Source of the DNA: an uncultured Bacteroidia bacterium
Lineage (GTDB): Bacteria; Bacteroidota; Bacteroidia; Bacteroidales; UBA932
Reading direction: 5' to 3'
NCBI GenBank assembly: GCA_902801205.1
Contig: CADCHE010000010.1
Location: 1-64,000, forward strand
Length of the DNA: 64,000 bases
Shown: positions 60,494-64,000 of the stretch, one piece after another
How the letters are laid out: each line of letters begins with the position of its first letter
Numbering within the stretch: position 1 is the stretch's first letter
Made by a program: the position numbers and the translations under genes
Notes under the pieces: model-generated
The model's input: only the letters and a program-made list of their open reading frames with translations
Database searches by the model: none
Told to the model about the DNA's origin: nothing

Positions 60494-61810
60494 TCATTTT
60501 CCTTCCGGGGCGGTTTCCGACTGCCCGAGACGGACGGAGACGGCGGCGGCGTGCGCATCCAGGCCTTCGGCAAGCGCCATCGCACGGATGGTTTCGCCCA
60601 GGCCCTGCAGGCCTTCCCGGGTCAGTTCCTGAAAGGTCATCTTCCGCTGGAAGGCATCAAGGCCCAAGCCGCTGCACGAACGCGCCCACCCGCCCGTCGG
60701 CAGGGTGTGGTTCGTCCCGGAAGCATAGTCGCCGGCGCTTTCAGGCGACCAAGGACCGACAAAGACACTGCCGGCCGCGGTGATCCGGTCCGCGATGTCC
60801 CAGGGATCCGCCATCGAAACGATCAGGTGCTCGGGAGCATATTCATTCGCAAAATCGACCACGGCGTCGCGGTCCGGGAGCACGACGAGGCGGCTGCGGG
60901 AAAGCGACCGCAGGATGTTCTCGCGGCGTGAAAGCCCCTCCACCTGCGCAGCGACCGCCTCCGCGACGGCATCGGCGACACCTTCCTCCGTACAGACCAG
61001 GACAGACTGGCTGTCCGGTCCGTGCTCCGCCTGCGAGAGGAAATCGGCGGCGACGAATGCGGGATCCGCCGTCGCGTCCGCCAGCACCATCACTTCGGAA
61101 GGGCCGGCCGGCATGTCGATCGATACTTCCGACAGGCCGAGCAACTGCTTGGCCTTGGTGACATAGCGGTTGCCGGGGCCGAAGATTTTGTCACGGCGCG
61201 GGATCGATGCCGTTCCGTACGCCATGGCGGCGACGGCCTGCGCCCCGCCGACCTTGTAGATGTCGGTCACGCCACAAAGCGCCGCCGTGAAGACGACGGC
61301 CGGATGGACGCGTCCGTCCGGTCCGGGCGGCGAGCACAGCAGGATATCCTCACAGCCGGCCACCCGGGCCGGGACCGCCAGCATCAGGACTGTGGAGAAC
61401 AGCGGGGCACGGCCGCCGGGGACGTACAGGCCGACCCGCCGGATCGGCACCGCCTTCTGCCAGCAGACGACCCCCGGGGCGGTTTCCACCCGCACAGGCG
61501 CAGAGCGCTGCGCTTCGTGGAAGCGGCGGATGTTGTCCCAGGCCTTTCGGATGGCGTCCTGCAGCGCCGCCGGGACCAGCGCCTGCGCTTCCCGGATCTC
61601 CTCCGGCGTGACTTTCAGTCCCTGGGGAAGGAAGACCTTGTCGAAACGCTCCGCGAAGGCCAGCAAGGCCTCGTCGCCACGGGTCCGGACGGCGTTCAGG
61701 ATATCCCGGACCCCCTGCTCGACCTGCGCGTCGTCCGAGGCGCCGCGACTGCAGAGTGCGGGCCATTGCGACCGGTCGGGGCAGACCTGTTTTTCCATGT
61801 TCAGCGTCAT
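60494..61810 (-). CDS. hisD: Histidinol dehydrogenase
   Basis: Oxidises L-histidinol to L-histidine in two NAD-dependent steps. The 438-residue protein has RVGLYVPGG, KVGGAQAVAAMAYGT, KIFGPGNRYVTKAKQLL, and the catalytic Glu-His in NEYAPEHLIV, with SGTNHTLPTGG near the end for the zinc. Start and length are standard; in-frame upstream extension is not needed. It follows hisG by 13 bases. Confidence 0.96.
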   Translation of the reverse strand: MTLNMEKQVCPDRSQWPALCSRGASDDAQVEQGVRDILNAVRTRGDEALLAFAERFDKVFLPQGLKVTPEEIREAQALVPAALQDAIRKAWDNIRRFHEAQRSAPVRVETAPGVVCWQKAVPIRRVGLYVPGGRAPLFSTVLMLAVPARVAGCEDILLCSPPGPDGRVHPAVVFTAALCGVTDIYKVGGAQAVAAMAYGTASIPRRDKIFGPGNRYVTKAKQLLGLSEVSIDMPAGPSEVMVLADATADPAFVAADFLSQAEHGPDSQSVLVCTEEGVADAVAEAVAAQVEGLSRRENILRSLSRSRLVVLPDRDAVVDFANEYAPEHLIVSMADPWDIADRITAAGSVFVGPWSPESAGDYASGTNHTLPTGGWARSCSGLGLDAFQRKMTFQELTREGLQGLGETIRAMALAEGLDAHAAAVSVRLGQSETAPEGK

Positions 61811-61823
61811 GAATAAAAATTCA

Positions 61824-62675
61824 TTAAAGGATCATCTTTTCGACCGACAGCACCAGGATGCCTTCCGCGCCGATCGCCTTGAGCTGCTCGATCTTTTCCC
61901 AGAGGAGCGAAGCATCGACAACGGAATGCAACGAGTACCAGCCCGACTGGGCCAGCGGCAGCACCGTAGGGCTCCGCATCGCAGGGACGATCCGGATGGC
62001 CTCGTCCAGGGCGTCCGCAGGAATATTCATCAGCAGGTACTTCTTGTCGCGGCTGTCTTTGACAGCGTTGAACCGGGAGAGGATCTGCTGCAAGATCCGG
62101 CGTTTCTCTTCCGAAAGAGAGCGTCCGGCAACGACGACCGCCTCGGAGGCGACCACCCGTTCGACCTCCACAAGGCCGTTGCTCACCAGCGTGCCGCCCG
62201 AAGAGACGATGTCGAAGATGGCGTCGCCCATGCCGACGGCCGGGGCGATTTCGACCGATCCGGAAATCGTCATGATCTGAGCGTGGATCCCCTTCTCCGC
62301 CAGGAAACGGCCGAGGATGTTCGGGTACGAGGTGGCGATCCGCTTTCCCTCGAACCAGGAGAGGCCGGGATAGTCCACCGCCTTGGGCAGCGCCAGGGAG
62401 ATACGGCAGCCGCCGAACCCCAGGCGGTCGACGACGTCGATTTCCCCGCCCCGTTCCAGTACTTCATTGTAACCGACGATACCGATGTCGGCCACGCCCA
62501 TCGAAACGGCTTGCGGAATGTCGTCGTCCCGCAGGAAGAGGATCTCGGCGGGGAAACTGGACGACCGGGAAAGGAACTTCCGCTTGCTGTCGTCTACATC
62601 GATGCCCGCCTCTGAAAGCAATGCGAGGCTCTGCTCGCTCAGGCGACCTTTCGCCTGGATGGCAATTCTTAACAT
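61824..62675 (-). CDS. hisG: ATP phosphoribosyltransferase (long form)
   Basis: First enzyme of histidine synthesis, feedback-inhibited by histidine in the long form. The 283-residue protein begins MLRIAIQAKGRLSEQSLALL, has DIGIVGYNEVLERG and the phosphoribosyl loop VSSGGTL, and carries the C-terminal PII-like regulatory domain (from about 210) that defines the long form, so HisZ is not needed. I choose the ATG at 62675; an in-frame ATG at 62735 lies in the attenuator. It heads the operon after the leader. Confidence 0.96.
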   Translation of the reverse strand: MLRIAIQAKGRLSEQSLALLSEAGIDVDDSKRKFLSRSSSFPAEILFLRDDDIPQAVSMGVADIGIVGYNEVLERGGEIDVVDRLGFGGCRISLALPKAVDYPGLSWFEGKRIATSYPNILGRFLAEKGIHAQIMTISGSVEIAPAVGMGDAIFDIVSSGGTLVSNGLVEVERVVASEAVVVAGRSLSEEKRRILQQILSRFNAVKDSRDKKYLLMNIPADALDEAIRIVPAMRSPTVLPLAQSGWYSLHSVVDASLLWEKIEQLKAIGAEGILVLSVEKMIL

Positions 62676-62709
62676 ATTCTTGACCTTGTTCGTTTCACAT
62701 ACATAAGGA

Positions 62710-62742
62710 GAAAGGCCTGCACCAACGAGGGGCAAGCCTTTC
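62710..62742 (-). promoter_or_regulatory. his leader hairpin (attenuator stem)
   Basis: GAAAGGCTTGC pairs with GCAGGCCTTTC over 11 pairs (one G-U) in the minus-strand leader, between the leader peptide and hisG. It is the natural terminator or antiterminator stem for histidine attenuation. The T tract after it is short, so the termination mechanism may include Rho or another fold. Confidence 0.65.
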
Positions 62743-62779
62743 GAAATATCTGTCTTACAAGCGGATATCCACGAATAAC

Positions 62780-62830
62780 TTACCTCTCGGGGGAGGGGTG
62801 GTGATGATGGATATGCGCGTTGAAAACCAT
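62780..62830 (-). CDS. Histidine operon leader peptide
   Basis: A 16-codon frame reading MVFNAHIHHHHPSPER, with five His codons in six positions, just upstream of hisG. Ribosome stalling at the His run under histidine starvation would switch the leader fold. The frame is too short for usual gene callers, but its position, composition and a hairpin downstream (62710-62742) make a chance match unlikely. Confidence 0.9.
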   Translation of the reverse strand: MVFNAHIHHHHPSPER

Positions 62831-62851
62831 GTTTCTTCCTTGTGTTCTTGA

Positions 62852-62882
62852 CAAAGATCGCAATTATATTTGAATATCCAAA
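62852..62882 (-). promoter_or_regulatory. Promoter of the his operon
   Basis: On the minus strand GATCTTTG (62852-62859) matches seven of eight positions of the -7 box, allowing for the two variable bases, with TTTG (62879-62882) 19 bases upstream. Transcripts would start about 15 bases before the leader peptide. Confidence 0.6.
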
Positions 62883-62906
62883 AAAACTTGCGATAAATAT
62901 TCAAAA

Positions 62907-64000
62907 TTACTGAATGAACCCGGCGAAATAACCGGCGAAGAACACATTCGTGATCAGGTACCCGATGACCGTGGACACGATGACCGAGATGAGGCCCGGC
63001 ATCATGAAACTGTGGTTCAGCAGGTACTTGCCGATAACCGTCGTACCGGAGCGGTCGAAATTGACCGTCGCGATATCAGAAGGATAGTTCGGGATGAAAA
63101 AGTAACCGTAGACGCTCGGGAGGACGCCAAGGAGCACCGGCCCGGCGATACCGAGCTGGTAGGCCAGCGGGAGCATCGCCACGACGACGGCGCCCTGCGA
63201 ATTGATCAGCACGGAAACGAGAAAGAACACGAAGGCGATCGACCAGGGATACGAGGTCACCAGATCGGCCAGCATGACTTTCATCTCGTCCAGGTAATTG
63301 CCGAAATAGGTATCGGCCAGCCAGGCGATGCCGTAGATGGCGACGACGGCCACCATGCCCGACTGCCAGACGGCGCCGGCGACAGCTTTCTTGGGCTGCG
63401 CCTTGCAGAACATGATGTTGATGGCGGCAGCCGTCAGCATGATGATCTGGATGATGATGTTCATCTTCGGCAGATTGATGGCTGAGGCCAGGGTGACGCT
63501 CTCCCCTCCCCTCGTCACATGGATCATCTGGCAGAAAGCGAAGCCGACGATCACGAGCAACGACGCGAGGAACACGAACACGGAGGCGCGGGCTTCCTTG
63601 GTGATCTCCTTGTCGAGGGTCGTTGCGGAAGATCCGTACATGTACTTGTACATTTCCGGATCGGACTTGCGGAGCAGGAAATCAGGATCCTTGTCCAGGT
63701 CCTTTCCGCGGCGGTAGGACGCGGCGGAGGCGCAGAGGATGCCGATGACGCAGGCCGGGAGCGTGACCATCAGCACCTGCGGGATGGAAACCATGTACCC
63801 GTTGGCGTTCGAGATGGTGACGAAGGCGACGACCGCAGCGGCGATCGGCGAGCAGGTGATGCCCACCTGGGACGCGATGGAGGCAACGCCGCAGGGCCGC
63901 TCGGGGCGGATGTCCTTCTTGAGGGCGATGTCGCAGATGATCGGCATGATTGTGTAGACCACATGGCCCGTACCCACCAGCACCGTCAGGAAGAAGGTCA
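62907..64000 (-). CDS. Anaerobic C4-dicarboxylate transporter (DcuA/DcuB family), 5' truncated by the window
   Basis: About 365 residues of a polytopic membrane protein are visible, ending NVFFAGYFAGFIQ. Segments typical of the Dcu family are present: GTGHVVYTIMPIICDIALKKDIRPERP, VASIASQVGITCSPIAAAVV, and GVLPSVYGYFFIPNYPSDIATVNFDRSGTTVIGKYLLNHSF. The family exchanges fumarate and succinate in fumarate-respiring anaerobes. DcuA and DcuB cannot be told apart here. The N-terminal 70 or so residues lie beyond 64000. Confidence 0.92.
   Translation of the reverse strand, partial: TFFLTVLVGTGHVVYTIMPIICDIALKKDIRPERPCGVASIASQVGITCSPIAAAVVAFVTISNANGYMVSIPQVLMVTLPACVIGILCASAASYRRGKDLDKDPDFLLRKSDPEMYKYMYGSSATTLDKEITKEARASVFVFLASLLVIVGFAFCQMIHVTRGGESVTLASAINLPKMNIIIQIIMLTAAAINIMFCKAQPKKAVAGAVWQSGMVAVVAIYGIAWLADTYFGNYLDEMKVMLADLVTSYPWSIAFVFFLVSVLINSQGAVVVAMLPLAYQLGIAGPVLLGVLPSVYGYFFIPNYPSDIATVNFDRSGTTVIGKYLLNHSFMMPGLISVIVSTVIGYLITNVFFAGYFAGFIQ

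Overview
The window looks like a chromosome segment of a Bacteroidales bacterium, probably an anaerobic gut or rumen lineage with fairly high GC. The evidence is: promoters of the Bacteroidetes type (TAnnTTTG at -7 with a TTG-like -33), few Shine-Dalgarno sequences, an N-succinylornithine-type carbamoyltransferase in the arginine operon, an OmpA/outer-membrane-protein pair, and a large exopolysaccharide locus with Wza- and Wzc-like genes.

Layout. 1-1637 (minus): edge fragment of an Rpn-type nuclease, then serB. 1851-3593 (plus): two outer-membrane proteins followed by a hairpin terminator. 3745-37755 (plus): one polysaccharide locus of about 34 kb whose genes mostly overlap or abut. It holds a flippase (3745), an SDR and a ThDP-enzyme pair, two pyruvyl transferases, a large set of glycosyltransferases (GT2, GT4, GT8, GT14, DUF4422), UDP-galactopyranose mutase, two integral-membrane acyltransferases, a hexapeptide acetyltransferase, an alkaline-phosphatase-fold phosphotransferase, a polymerase-like protein (27512), the Wza-like exporter (32915) and the Wzc-like tyrosine autokinase (33687), then a HAD/PqqD-like/nucleotidyltransferase trio. 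No initiating sugar-phosphate transferase is visible. Two toxin-antitoxin cassettes interrupt the locus, each at a gene start and each leaving a short copy of the interrupted gene's 5' end upstream: an RHH-PIN pair (17513-18201) and a HipB/decayed-HipA pair (31080-31792).

37789-40686 is an accessory patch: a membrane protein of unknown function, a Y1 (IS200/RAYT-like) transposase, a striking 566-bp array of alternating 52/72-bp hairpin repeats, and tRNA-Arg(CCU). Then on the minus strand come rpmF and DUF177, typA, thrC and thrB, and a complete arginine operon reading argR-argG-argC-argD-argF'-argB-argE-argH. argG is fused to an N-terminal GNAT acetyltransferase. guaA (plus) diverges from argR and ends inside a perfect 20-bp inverted repeat followed by a local tandem duplication.

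56100-62675 (minus) is a histidine operon, hisG-hisD-hisC::hisB-hisH-hisA-hisF-hisIE. HisC and the IGP dehydratase are fused in one protein, and no histidinol-phosphatase domain is present. A 16-residue leader peptide with five histidines (62780-62830) precedes it, so attenuation is likely. The right edge is a Dcu-type C4-dicarboxylate transporter that runs off the window.

Together the window joins housekeeping amino-acid biosynthesis (arginine through succinylated intermediates, histidine, threonine) with a mosaic, recombining surface-polysaccharide locus. The most unusual signals are the two TA cassettes with duplicated gene starts, the alternating hairpin-repeat array beside a Y1 transposase and a tRNA, and the GNAT-ArgG and HisC-HisB fusions.
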